A stretch of DNA of 64,000 nucleotides, taken from positions 1,674,001-1,738,000 of the forward strand of contig NZ_CP088294.1 of the NCBI RefSeq assembly GCF_024666525.1. The letters run 5' to 3'. Made by a program: the position numbers and the translations under genes. The notes under the pieces were generated by a model. That model did not search any database. It was given only the letters and a program-made list of their open reading frames with translations, and was not told the DNA's origin. The stretch is from Pseudomonas sp. J452 (GTDB taxonomy: Bacteria; Pseudomonadota; Gammaproteobacteria; Pseudomonadales; Pseudomonadaceae). This document shows, piece after piece, positions 34,457 to 43,062 of this stretch (its first letter is position 1; every line of letters starts with the position of its first letter).

Positions 34457-35218
34457 ATGCGGCGAGTGGTGTTCAACCAGAAGGGCGGTGTGGGCAAGTC
34501 CAGCATTGCCTGCAACCTGGCAGCGGTAAGTGCAGCGGAGGGTTATCGCACCCTGCTGGTCGACCTGGATGCCCAGGCCAACTCGACCCACTACCTGACC
34601 GGCCTGACCGGCGACGATATCCCCATGGGGATCGCCGAGTTCTTCAAACAGTCGCTGTCGTCGTTTGCCAAGAAAGGCACGGTAGACATCTACGAGACGC
34701 CTTTCGAAAACCTGCATGTGGTCACCGCCACCGCCGAGCTGGCCGATCTGCAGCCCAAGCTCGAGGCCAAGCACAAGATCAACAAGCTGCGCAAACTGCT
34801 GGAAGAGCTGGGCGAGGAATACGACCGGATCTACCTGGATACCCCGCCGGCATTGAACTTCTATACCGTTTCCGCACTGATCGCCGCCGATCGCGTGCTG
34901 ATTCCCTTCGACTGCGACAGCTTCTCCCGTCAGGCCCTGTACGGCCTGCTGCGCGAGATCGAGGAGCTCAAGGAAGACCACAACGAGGGTCTGGAAGTCG
35001 AAGGCATCGTGGTCAACCAGTTCCAGCCACGGGCGACCCTGCCGCAGCAACTGCTCGATGAACTGATCGAGGAAGGCCTGCCGGTACTGCCGGTCAACCT
35101 GATGAGCTCGGTGCGCATGCGCGAGTCGCATCAGGCCTGCATTCCGCTGATCCACCTGGACCGCAGCCACAAGCTGACCCAGCAGTTCGTCGAGCTGCAC
35201 CGGTTGCTGGAAAGCTGA
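34457..35218 (+). CDS. Orphan ParA/Soj-family ATPase
   Basis: The 253-residue protein has the deviant Walker A KGGVGKSS starting at residue 9, the DLDAQANST switch, and [19 protein letters not shown] five bases before the ATG is a strong ribosome binding site. No ParB gene or parS-like repeats were seen nearby. Orphan ParA proteins often position a cellular cargo rather than a chromosome; the cargo here is unknown. It is divergent from the polyene operon and ends in a terminator. Confidence 0.85.
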   Translation: MRRVVFNQKGGVGKSSIACNLAAVSAAEGYRTLLVDLDAQANSTHYLTGLTGDDIPMGIAEFFKQSLSSFAKKGTVDIYETPFENLHVVTATAELADLQPKLEAKHKINKLRKLLEELGEEYDRIYLDTPPALNFYTVSALIAADRVLIPFDCDSFSRQALYGLLREIEELKEDHNEGLEVEGIVVNQFQPRATLPQQLLDELIEEGLPVLPVNLMSSVRMRESHQACIPLIHLDRSHKLTQQFVELHRLLES

Positions 35219-35237
35219 GTTATCCCGCAGATACAAG

Positions 35238-35262
35238 AAAGGCGCCTGAGGGCGCCTTTTTC
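35238..35262 (+). terminator. Rho-independent terminator of parA
   Basis: AAAGGCGCC, loop TGAG, GGCGCCTTTTT starts 20 bases after the parA stop. Confidence 0.9.
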
Positions 35263-35267
35263 GTTAG

Positions 35268-35331
35268 GTAGGGCGGGTGCAACCCGCGTGTCCGGTCTGG
35301 CTTCGGTGGCGCGGGTTGCACCCGCCCTACG
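35268..35331. repeat. REP palindrome of the GTAGGGCGGGTGCAACCCGC family
   Basis: GTAGGGCGGGTGCAACCCGC and its inverse GCGGGTTGCACCCGCCCTAC face each other across about 23 bases between parA and the universal stress gene, which converge here. Related units occur at 25616 and 61897. Confidence 0.9.
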
Positions 35332-35340
35332 TTCTGGCTT

Positions 35341-36135
35341 TCAGCGCACCACGAAGATGTCGCACGGTGCCTTGTGCAAAAAGTGCTGGGCCAGGCTGCC
35401 GAGCAGGGCCTGGGACAGCGCGCCGCGACCATGGCAGCCGAGTACCAGCAACTGCGGCTGGCGCGTGTTGATGCATTCCTGCAGGCCGCGGAGGATGCCG
35501 CCCTGCTTGATTTCATAGGACAGACTCGGGCTGCCAGGCGGCAGTTGCTGGGTCTCGTCGGCAATCAGCTGATCGATCAGGGCGTGCTGGGTGGCGACCT
35601 GGGTGGCGCTGTCGGCCTGCTTCTTCTGCGGCTCGAAGACATGCAGGGCATGGATATTGGCCTCGGCCGGCAACAGCTGGCAGGCGCGGTTGAGTGCGGT
35701 GCAGGCACACAGGGAGAAATCCAGGGCCGATAGCGCGCTGGTGTAGGGCGTCGCTTCGTCACGGGCCACCAGCAGCAGCGGCACCGTACAGCGCCGGGCA
35801 ATACGGTCGAGGGTGGTGCCGGAGAAAAACTCGTGGCGCTGGTGGTGGGCGCCCAGTACCAGTAGGTCGGCACCGAGCAGTTGCACCTGCTCCAGCACGG
35901 CGTCGGATGGCTTGCCGTGGCAGAGCTTGAGCTCACAGCCGGGTGGGGCGAACTGGGTAAGGCTGTTGTCCAGGCTCTGCTGGACCTTCTCCTGTTCGGT
36001 CTGGCTGAGGCCGCCGTCGAGGACATGCAGCAGGGTCAGGCGGGCATTGTGCTGGCGGGCCAGTTGCGTGGCGCGGCGTAGGGCGAGGTCGGCAGTGCTG
36101 CGCAGGTCGTGGGCAATAAGGATGTGTCTGATCAT
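35341..36135 (-). CDS. Tandem universal stress protein (UspA family)
   Basis: The 264-residue protein holds two Usp domains (about 1-140 and 141-264). Each ends with the ATP-binding loop pattern: GAHHQRHEFFSGTTLDRI and GCHGRGALSQALLGSLA. ATG 36135 follows a GGAGGGGAAC ribosome binding site. In Pseudomonas, double-domain Usp proteins are commonly induced in low oxygen through Anr, and a candidate box lies upstream (see 36192-36237). It is downstream of, but 175 bases from, the sensor kinase gene. Confidence 0.9.
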   Translation of the reverse strand: MIRHILIAHDLRSTADLALRRATQLARQHNARLTLLHVLDGGLSQTEQEKVQQSLDNSLTQFAPPGCELKLCHGKPSDAVLEQVQLLGADLLVLGAHHQRHEFFSGTTLDRIARRCTVPLLLVARDEATPYTSALSALDFSLCACTALNRACQLLPAEANIHALHVFEPQKKQADSATQVATQHALIDQLIADETQQLPPGSPSLSYEIKQGGILRGLQECINTRQPQLLVLGCHGRGALSQALLGSLAQHFLHKAPCDIFVVR

Positions 36136-36191
36136 CTGGTGTTCCCCTCCGCGCAGCGAACTCCCGCCACGCTGTAAAACCTCTATTGGGT

Positions 36192-36237
36192 TCTTAATCT
36201 GACTCCCATTGTTAGACCTGCTTTTGATCTACGGCAA
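36192..36237 (-). promoter_or_regulatory. Candidate Anr-dependent promoter of the universal stress gene
   Basis: On the minus strand TTGCCGTAGATCAA (36237-36224) matches the Anr/FNR box TTGAT-N4-ATCAA at 8 of 10 fixed positions. A GATTAAG -10-like element lies about 36193-36199, placing the box close to -41.5 from the expected start, the usual class II distance. Only the sequence supports this. Confidence 0.4.
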
Positions 36238-36310
36238 GTCCCGTGCGTCTGGGTTTTTCAATTGTGCGGGGCTTTTCTCCGTGCGCCGGCAAGTTTGCTG
36301 TGCTGCTGCA

Positions 36311-39300
36311 TTAGCCGATGGTTTCCTGCCGGCCGAGAGTCTTCTGCCGCAGCCAGTCGTCGAAGGCGCGCAGCAATCCATCCAGCTCGTTGTCCAGCAG
36401 TTGCAGCTGCAGTTCGATCTGCGCCTGATCGCCCCGCCGGATCGCGTCTTCCAGGCGCAGGCTGATGGGCGGCAGGCTGACCGCACCGAGGCTGCCGAGG
36501 CTGCCGCGCAGGTTGTGGATCAGGCCGATGGCGTCGGCCTCGCGGCCCTCCTGCAGGGCTTTGGTGGTTTGCCGGAGCGGCTCGTTGCCGCGGGTGATGA
36601 GTTCCTTCACCAGCGCACGCAGGGTCTGGTTCATCTGTGGGTTGACCGTGCAGAGCAGGTCGAGGGTGTCCACGGCCAGCAGTGTCGAGCTTTCGCCGGG
36701 CAATGGCAGGTGGGGGCTGATCGACTTGAGGTCGCCGGGGGTATAGCGCAGGCGCTTGAGGTTGCTCAGCAGGGCGCTGACATCCACCGGCTTGGCGATG
36801 AACAGGTCCATGCCCGCCCGCTCGCACTCGTCGCGCTCGGCATGGCTGACGCCGGCGCTCATGGCCAGCACCGGCAGGCGCAGGCGCAGTTCCTGGCGAA
36901 TGATGCGGGTGGCGGTGATGCCGTCCATGCCCGGCATCTGTACGTCCATCAACACCAGGTCGAAGGCCTCGGGTTGCTGGCGCAGCAGTTCGATGGCATG
37001 CCGGCCATCGCTGGCCAGGGTCAAGCGGGCACCCTGTTGTTCGAGGATGCCCTGGGTCACGATCTGGTCCATCAGGTTGTCTTCCACCAACAGGATGCGC
37101 ATGGCCTGCAGTTCACGCCGCGGTGCCGGTTCGCGGGAGTCTGCCGCCGTGTTCGGCTGGCTCAGGGTTTCCTGCAGCACGCCGAGCAGGCTGGAACGGG
37201 TCACCGGCTTGAGCAGCAGATCGCTGACCGGTAGCTGGCGACCATTGCTGGTGAGGTGTTCACGGGCGAAGGCGTTGACCATCAGCAGGCTGGGTGGCAG
37301 GGCTGTGGCCGAACTCTGCGCCAGCAGGGCGAGGGTTTGCAGGCCGTTGAGTTCGGCCATGTTCCAGTCGACCAGCAGCAGGTCATAGGGTTGTTGTGTC
37401 GTGTCGGCCTGCTGGAACAGCAGTTGCGCCACCGAACCGGAGTCGGCCTGGTCGACCCGGCAGTGCAGGCTCTCGAGCAACTGCTGGAGGATCTGCCGGC
37501 TTTTCTGGTTGTCATCCACCAGCAGCACACGCAGGCCGTGGAGCTGCTCGGGCAGATCCGGCAGGGGCGGTTCGTCGAGTGTGGCCAGCGGCAGGCTGAA
37601 TTGAAAGGCGCTGCCCTGGCTGGGGGTGCTGCGCACATCCATGCGCCCACCCATCAGTTCCACCAGGCGGGCACTGATCTCCAGTCCCAGGCCGACATCG
37701 GCGTGCCGCCGCGACTGGCTGGCGTCCTCCTGAGTGAACACCTCGTGCAGGTTGTTCAGCTGGGTCTGGCTCATGCCGATGCCGCTATCGGTGACGCTGA
37801 ACAGCAGCTGCTGCTCTTCGCCAGAGGCTTGCCGCTCGATGCGCAGTTCGATCTCGCCCTGCTGGGTGTACTTGATGGCATTGGCGACCAGGTTGACCAG
37901 CACCTGCTGCAGGCGCTGGCGATCGGCCTGCAGCTGTTGCGGCACGTCGGGCGCCACCTGGATGAGCAGTTCCACATCGCGATTGCCGGCCAGCAGGGTC
38001 ATCAGCGAGGCCATCTGCCGCAGCAGCTCTTGCAGTTCGAATTGCACCGGCTCCAGTTGCAGGCGCCCGGCCTCGATCTTGGAGAAGTCGAGGATGTCGC
38101 TGATCACCGCCAGCAGCGACTTGCCGGCATCGCGCAGCATGTCCAGGTACTTGCGTTGGGTGGCGTTGAGCTCGGTGTTGCCGAGCAGGTGGGCGATGCC
38201 CAGCACGCCATTCATCGGGGTGCGGATCTCCCGGCTCATGTTGGCGAGGAACTCGCTCTTGGTGCGGTTGGCTTTCTCCGCGGCGATGCGCAGCAGGTTG
38301 AGCTTGTGCTGGGCTTCGACCTTGTCGTGGATGTCGTCGATCTGCACGATCAGCTCGTCGGCGCCGGCATGGCCGGGCAGGCGCGCCACGGTGACATGCG
38401 CCCAGAACGGCTGGCCGTCGTGACGCAGCAGGCGTTTGTCGAGGGCGTAGTAGGCAATCTCGCCGGCCAGCAGTTCGGCGAGCTTGTCGTGGTTGCTGGT
38501 GCGGTCATCGGGGTGGCTGAGGTCGAGGTGGTGCATGCCGAGCAGTTGCGCGCGCGGGTAGCCGAACATCTCGCACAGGCGGCTGTTGGCCTCGCAGATC
38601 TGCCCCTGGGCATTGGCCAGGGCCACGCCAGTGCCGGCAAACGCCAGGGCGCCGCGGAAGCGTTGTTCGCTGACACGGAAGTCGTTCTCGCGCAGGCGCG
38701 CCTGCTGCAGGCTGCTCGCCAGCAGCAGGGCCGGCAGCATGACCACCAGGATCGGCAGGTACAGCAGCAGGTTCTGCCATTGGGCAATGAATGGCGGCGG
38801 AAGGAAGTAGCCGAATGACAGCAGGGCGCTGACCAGCAGGGCTACGCAGAGGTTGAACAGGGCGACATTGATCACGTTCAGGTACAGCGCGGTGAAGATC
38901 AGCGGCACGCTCAGGTAGACGAACGGGAACGGTAGGAACAGCAGCGCGAGGATGCTTACACCCATGCTCAGCATCAGCAGCGCCGGGGTCAGCAGTGGGT
39001 CGAGCGCTGCCAGCAGGGCGGCGCTACCACGCTGGCGCCAGATCAGCGCCAGCGGCAGCACGGCTACCGCACCGGTGCAGGCACTGGCGAACCAGCCCAG
39101 CCACAGGTCGCGGTAGCTGCCCATGTGTCCCTGGCCGAGTAGCAGGGCGCCCAGGCTGGCACCGGCGAGGACCGGCCAGAAGCAGCCATTGAGCAGTACG
39201 GCCAGCAGTGCCCGCGGGTTGTCGGTGAACGCGCTGGCCAGGCCACAGCGTTGCACTAGCCAGGCGGCCAGGGTGGCTTCACAGAGGTTTGCCGCGGTGA

Positions 39301-39556
39301 AATACAGGGCAATGCGCAGGGGGTCGCCAAACAGCAACTCGCAGGCGATGTTGGTCAGGGCTACGGCCAGCAGCAGCAATGGCCAGCGGCGTAGCGGATG
39401 CATGACCAGGAAGGCGCAGACGATGGCGTTGGCGGGCCACAGGTTGGCCATGCTCGACGGTTGCCGGGTCAGGTACAGGGCCAGCAGGGCGGAGCTGGCG
39501 TAGCACAGGGCCAGCAGCAGGGCTTCACGCAGCAGAGGCGGCTGGCGGCTGTTCAT
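36311..39556 (-). CDS. MASE1 hybrid sensor kinase with His-to-Arg change at the phosphoacceptor site
   Basis: The 1081-residue protein begins with a MASE1-type membrane domain (about 1-285, eight or more helices) and a PAS domain (about 295-410). Next come HisKA (about 430-500), an HATPase core (NLVANAIKY, DSGIGM, GLGLEIS), two receiver domains (about 690-805 with LLVDWNM and 830-945 with VLMDVQMPGMDG) and a C-terminal Hpt domain with IHNLRGSLG. In the HisKA motif, normally SHEIRTPMNG, residue 442 is Arg (codon CGG, bases 38233-38231). The receivers and Hpt keep their Asp and His. It overlaps the upstream binding-protein gene by 4 bases. Confidence 0.9.
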   Translation of the reverse strand: MNSRQPPLLREALLLALCYASSALLALYLTRQPSSMANLWPANAIVCAFLVMHPLRRWPLLLLAVALTNIACELLFGDPLRIALYFTAANLCEATLAAWLVQRCGLASAFTDNPRALLAVLLNGCFWPVLAGASLGALLLGQGHMGSYRDLWLGWFASACTGAVAVLPLALIWRQRGSAALLAALDPLLTPALLMLSMGVSILALLFLPFPFVYLSVPLIFTALYLNVINVALFNLCVALLVSALLSFGYFLPPPFIAQWQNLLLYLPILVVMLPALLLASSLQQARLRENDFRVSEQRFRGALAFAGTGVALANAQGQICEANSRLCEMFGYPRAQLLGMHHLDLSHPDDRTSNHDKLAELLAGEIAYYALDKRLLRHDGQPFWAHVTVARLPGHAGADELIVQIDDIHDKVEAQHKLNLLRIAAEKANRTKSEFLANMSREIRTPMNGVLGIAHLLGNTELNATQRKYLDMLRDAGKSLLAVISDILDFSKIEAGRLQLEPVQFELQELLRQMASLMTLLAGNRDVELLIQVAPDVPQQLQADRQRLQQVLVNLVANAIKYTQQGEIELRIERQASGEEQQLLFSVTDSGIGMSQTQLNNLHEVFTQEDASQSRRHADVGLGLEISARLVELMGGRMDVRSTPSQGSAFQFSLPLATLDEPPLPDLPEQLHGLRVLLVDDNQKSRQILQQLLESLHCRVDQADSGSVAQLLFQQADTTQQPYDLLLVDWNMAELNGLQTLALLAQSSATALPPSLLMVNAFAREHLTSNGRQLPVSDLLLKPVTRSSLLGVLQETLSQPNTAADSREPAPRRELQAMRILLVEDNLMDQIVTQGILEQQGARLTLASDGRHAIELLRQQPEAFDLVLMDVQMPGMDGITATRIIRQELRLRLPVLAMSAGVSHAERDECERAGMDLFIAKPVDVSALLSNLKRLRYTPGDLKSISPHLPLPGESSTLLAVDTLDLLCTVNPQMNQTLRALVKELITRGNEPLRQTTKALQEGREADAIGLIHNLRGSLGSLGAVSLPPISLRLEDAIRRGDQAQIELQLQLLDNELDGLLRAFDDWLRQKTLGRQETIG

Positions 39557-40455
39557 GATGGCTGGGCGCGCCGCTGGCGCCGGTAGGCGAAAAATACCAG
39601 CAGGCCGGTGAGCGCCAGCAGGCCCACAGCAACTGCGGCGAGGAGCAGGCTGCCGGGCTGTTTGCTGGCACCGGGTAGCTGCTCCAGCCAGGGCTGCATC
39701 AACTCCTCGCGCTCGGCCAGGCTGAGGGAGTGCAGGCCGGCTTCGAGGATGCGCCCCAGTTCGGGCCAGTCCTTGCGGTAGGCAAAGCTCAGCGGGTAGT
39801 TGAAGCCGATCCCCGTACCAATCTGCAGGCCCTGGAAGGCCTCTTCCTTGAGCAGGTAGCTGGCGCTACCCAGGTCCATCACCGCCGCGGCCACCTGGCG
39901 TTTCTGCAGGGCTTGCAGGCCGGCGCGGTCGGTCGGCAGGGCCAGCCATTGCACGCTGGGATAGCTGTCGCGGACAAAACGCTCGACCGCATAGCCGTCA
40001 CCCACGGCCACGCGCATGCCGGTCAGTTGCTTGAGGGTCAGGCTGTTGCGCTGTTCGCCGCGCACTACCAGCACCGTGGGCACCTCTACATAGGGCGAGG
40101 TGAAGGCCAGGTAGGCGGCCCGCTCGGCGGTCGGGCGCAGTGAAGTGAGCAGGTCGAGATGGCCGCGCCGGGCCTGGTCGAGCAGTTCGTTGAGGGGCAG
40201 CGCCGGCTGTTGCTGCAGGGGCAGGCCGAGACGCTCCTGCAGGGCGCGCAGCACATCATGGGAGAGCCCGTGGGGCTGGTGCTGTGGGTCAACGAAGATG
40301 AACGGCGCGTAGTCGGCCTCGGCCGCCCAGTTGATGGTCGGGTGACTGGCCAGCCATTGCTGCAGCTCCGGTTCCAGTTGCAGCGGTGCGGCCGCCAGCC
40401 GGGCACTGGCCAGTACGAGCAGAAACAGAGGGAAGAGACGCCGCAAGCGTTGCAT
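39553..40455 (-). CDS. Membrane-tethered periplasmic solute-binding protein (SBP family 3), sensor partner
   Basis: The 300-residue protein has a signal peptide (LFPLFLLVLASARLAAA) and one Venus-flytrap domain (INWAAEADYAPFIFVDP ... RPTAERAAYLAFTSPYVEVP ... MRVAVGDGYAVERF). A transmembrane helix (SLLLAAVAVGLLALTGLLVFFA) and an 11-residue basic tail follow. Free binding proteins lack such a helix. The stop overlaps the sensor kinase start in ATGA. The pair resembles BvgS cut in two: periplasmic flytrap in one protein, kinase in the other. The ligand may be an amino acid-like compound but cannot be read from sequence. Confidence 0.85.
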   Translation of the reverse strand: MQRLRRLFPLFLLVLASARLAAAPLQLEPELQQWLASHPTINWAAEADYAPFIFVDPQHQPHGLSHDVLRALQERLGLPLQQQPALPLNELLDQARRGHLDLLTSLRPTAERAAYLAFTSPYVEVPTVLVVRGEQRNSLTLKQLTGMRVAVGDGYAVERFVRDSYPSVQWLALPTDRAGLQALQKRQVAAAVMDLGSASYLLKEEAFQGLQIGTGIGFNYPLSFAYRKDWPELGRILEAGLHSLSLAEREELMQPWLEQLPGASKQPGSLLLAAVAVGLLALTGLLVFFAYRRQRRAQPS

Positions 40456-40584
40456 GTCCAGCCGGTCCTTCAGCGTCCTGCTGTGGTGGTTGAACGATGG
40501 GGCGGCATACCGCCAGGGCGCTGTTCCATGAGGGTAGCTGCTCTGTCGGCGGTTGCATGGCTTATCCCGCCTCAGAACGGCTTG

Positions 40585-41028
40585 TCAGTGCCGGCGCAGC
40601 TGGTAGAGCGCCTGGCTGATGGCGACGACCTCGCCGTTGCTGTCGGTCAGTTGCAGCTCCAGGCGGTATTCGGCCTTGCCCTCGCGCTCGGCTTCGCCCT
40701 GGATGCTGGCGATCTGCTCGGCGCTCAGGTTGGCCTCGACCAGGATGTCGCTGCTGGCCGGGCGGCGAAAGCGCAGGTTGAGTTCCTTGATCACCGGGTA
40801 GAAGCGCTGCACGTCGAAACTGGTGAGGAACAGAGCGCCGCCGGGGATTTCCGCCAGGGTGAACAGGGCGCCGGCGTACATGCTGCCGATATGGTTCTGG
40901 TTGCCCTGCAGTGGCATGCGCAGGCGCACATGGCCGGGCTCCAGCAGCTCGGCCTTGAGTCCGCTGCGTTTGACGAAGTCGATCTTCTCTTCGGTAAAGA
41001 CACGGGCCATTTCGGCGGGCAGTGGCAT
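40585..41028 (-). CDS. Hotdog-fold thioesterase-like protein (YiiD-C/PaaI type)
   Basis: The 147-residue protein has GNQNHIGSMYAGALFTLAEIPGGALFL, where NHIGSMYAGA recalls the PaaI/DUF4442 group active-site helix. ATG 41028 is chosen because AGGA lies ten bases upstream; ATG 41037 is possible. The substrate is unknown. It stands alone between trxC and the sensor operon, all on the minus strand. Confidence 0.75.
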   Translation of the reverse strand: MPLPAEMARVFTEEKIDFVKRSGLKAELLEPGHVRLRMPLQGNQNHIGSMYAGALFTLAEIPGGALFLTSFDVQRFYPVIKELNLRFRRPASSDILVEANLSAEQIASIQGEAEREGKAEYRLELQLTDSNGEVVAISQALYQLRRH

Positions 41029-41174
41029 GGGCGGCATTCCTGCTGGGAGATGCCGCCAGCCTAGCGTCTGCCGGGGGCGCGGCAATGACAGCGGTGCTCG
41101 TCGGGGCTGACCGATTCGCTCAGGCTGTGCTCCGTGGCTGGCTCCTAGTGCGTGCGGCGTACCCTACGTGGCTC

Positions 41175-41609
41175 TCAGATACCGTGCTGGCGCAACCAGC
41201 CGAGCAGTTGCGGCAAAGGCAGGGCGCCGCTCTGCCGAGCGACCTCTACGCCGCCCTTGAGCAGGATCAGCGTGGGGATCGAACGGATGCCCATTTCCGC
41301 CGACAGTTGCGGGTTGGCTTCGCTGTCCAGCTTGCTCAGGCGGCAGCGCCCTTGCAGCTGGCTGGCGGCCTGTTCGTAGATCGGCGCAAAGCTGCGGCAG
41401 GGACCGCACCAGCTGGCCCAGACATCGATCAGCAGCGGCAGGTCGCCCTTGTTCTGTGCATCGAAGCTGGCCTGGGTCAGCTCGAAGGGTTTGCTCGGCA
41501 GTACCTCGGCCTTGCAGCGGCCGCAGCGCGGTGCATCGCCCAGGCGTTCGCCGGGAATGCGGTTGAGGCCGTTGCAGTGCGGGCAGGGGATCAGCAGGGG
41601 ATTGGACAT
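41175..41609 (-). CDS. trxC: Thioredoxin 2 (TrxC)
   Basis: The 144-residue protein has an N-terminal zinc-binding pair, CPHC at residues 9-12 and CGRC near 29-32, then a thioredoxin domain with WASWCGPCRSFAPIYEQ and cis-proline in SIPTLIL. The zinc ribbon separates TrxC from TrxA. TrxC reduces disulfides in the cytoplasm and is often induced by oxidants. Its ribosome binding site lies in an 11-bp stem (41612-41647). Confidence 0.95.
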   Translation of the reverse strand: MSNPLLIPCPHCNGLNRIPGERLGDAPRCGRCKAEVLPSKPFELTQASFDAQNKGDLPLLIDVWASWCGPCRSFAPIYEQAASQLQGRCRLSKLDSEANPQLSAEMGIRSIPTLILLKGGVEVARQSGALPLPQLLGWLRQHGI

Positions 41610-41611
41610 GG

Positions 41612-41647
41612 GCGACTCCAGAGACGGTATGCCTAATCTGGAGTCGC
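41612..41647 (-). promoter_or_regulatory. Hairpin sequestering the trxC ribosome binding site
   Basis: On the minus strand GCGACTCCAGA and TCTGGAGTCGC form a perfect 11-bp stem with a 14-base loop, two bases before the ATG. The only good Shine-Dalgarno (GGAG, six bases from ATG) is inside the 3' arm. No T-tract follows, so it does not look like the metY terminator. Confidence 0.7.
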
Positions 41648-41668
41648 TTGCGCGGATATCAAGGGCGA

Positions 41669-42946
41669 TCAGCCCGCCGCGGCGTCCAGTGCCTGGGCCA
41701 GATCGGCGAGGATATCGTCGCTGTGCTCGATGCCGATCGACAGGCGCACCATGTCGCGCGGCACGCCAGCGCGCTCCAGCTCCTCGTCATTCAACTGGCG
41801 GTGGGTGGTCGAGGCCGGATGGCAGGCCAGCGACTTGGCATCGCCGATATTCACCAGGCGCACCACCAGCTGCAGCGCATCGATAAAGCGCGCCCCGGCA
41901 GCCTGGCCGCCGACTATGCCGAAGGAGAGGATCGAGGCCGGCTTGCCGCCCATGTAGCGCACGGCCAGCTCGTGCTCGGGATGATCGGGCAGGCCGGCGT
42001 ATTTCACCCAGGCCACCTGCGGGTGCTTCTGCAGGTAATGCGCGACCTTCAGCGCGTTCTCGCAGTGGCGCTCCATGCGCAGGGCCAGGGTTTCCAGGCC
42101 CTGCAGGATGAGGAAGGCATTGAACGGCGACAGCGCCGCGCCGGTATTGCGCAGCGGCACCACGCGGCAGCGGCCGATAAAGGCAGCGGGGCCGAAGGCC
42201 TCGGTGTAGGTCACGCCGTGGTAGGACGGGTCCGGGGTGTTGAGCAGCGGGAAGCGCGCCTTGTGCTCGGCCCAGGGGAACTGGCCGGAGTCGACCACAA
42301 TGCCGCCGATGCTGGTGCCGTGACCGCCGATGTACTTGGTCAGCGAGTGCACGACGATGTCGGCGCCATGCTCGAACGGCCGGCAGAGGATCGGCGTGGC
42401 CACCGTGTTGTCGACGATCAGCGGCACGCCGTGACGGTGCGCGGCGGCGGCCAGAGCGGCGAGGTCGACGATATTGCCGGCCGGGTTGCCGATGGATTCG
42501 CAGAACACCGCTTTGGTTTTGTCGTCGATCAGCGCTTCCAGGGCGGCGATGTCGTCATGGGCGGCGAAGCGGGTCTGGATGCCGAAGCGCGGCAGGGTGT
42601 GGGCCAGCAGGTTGTAGGTGCCGCCGTACAGCTTGGCCACCGAGACGATGTTGTCGCCGACCTCGGCCAGGGTCTGGATCGCGTAGGTGATGGCCGCCAT
42701 GCCCGAGGCCACGGCCAGGGCGCCGACGCCACCTTCCAGCGCCGCCACGCGCTCTTCGAGCACGGCGTTGGTCGGGTTCATGATCCGCGAATAGATATTG
42801 CCGGCGACCTTCAGGTCGAACAGGTCGGCACCGTGCTGGGTGTCGTCGAAGGCGAAGGAGCTGGTCTGGTAGATCGGCACCGCCACCGCCTTGGTGGTCG
42901 GGTCGGGGCTGTAGCCGGCGTGGATGGCCAGGGTTTCCAGTTTCAT
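41669..42946 (-). CDS. metY: O-acetylhomoserine aminocarboxypropyltransferase (sulfhydrylase)
   Basis: The 425-residue PLP enzyme of the Cys/Met metabolism family has [16 protein letters not shown] with the Schiff-base Lys, and [22 protein letters not shown] near the N-terminus. The length and [13 protein letters not shown] point to MetY rather than MetB or MetZ. It makes homocysteine (or methionine from methanethiol) from O-acetylhomoserine and sulfide. ATG 42946 gives [15 protein letters not shown], the usual start; a longer frame to 43024 is not needed. Confidence 0.9.
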   Translation of the reverse strand: MKLETLAIHAGYSPDPTTKAVAVPIYQTSSFAFDDTQHGADLFDLKVAGNIYSRIMNPTNAVLEERVAALEGGVGALAVASGMAAITYAIQTLAEVGDNIVSVAKLYGGTYNLLAHTLPRFGIQTRFAAHDDIAALEALIDDKTKAVFCESIGNPAGNIVDLAALAAAAHRHGVPLIVDNTVATPILCRPFEHGADIVVHSLTKYIGGHGTSIGGIVVDSGQFPWAEHKARFPLLNTPDPSYHGVTYTEAFGPAAFIGRCRVVPLRNTGAALSPFNAFLILQGLETLALRMERHCENALKVAHYLQKHPQVAWVKYAGLPDHPEHELAVRYMGGKPASILSFGIVGGQAAGARFIDALQLVVRLVNIGDAKSLACHPASTTHRQLNDEELERAGVPRDMVRLSIGIEHSDDILADLAQALDAAAG

Positions 42947-42999
42947 GCGGGCGTTCCTTCGGGGCAGAGTGGAAGGAACGCAGCATGGGGAAAACGCAG

Positions 43000-43036
43000 A
43001 GGCCCGGTCAATGCGCTGGGGCAATGAACCGGGCCT
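43000..43036 (-). terminator. Likely terminator after the SLC13 permease gene
   Basis: AGGCCCGGT and ACCGGGCCT form a 9-bp stem with a 19-base loop. On the minus strand the stem is followed by CTGCGTTTTCC, a weak T-tract. It lies between the SLC13 stop and the metY start. Confidence 0.5.
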
Positions 43037-43062
43037 TGAGGCTAGATCGTTTTCGTTGGCGG

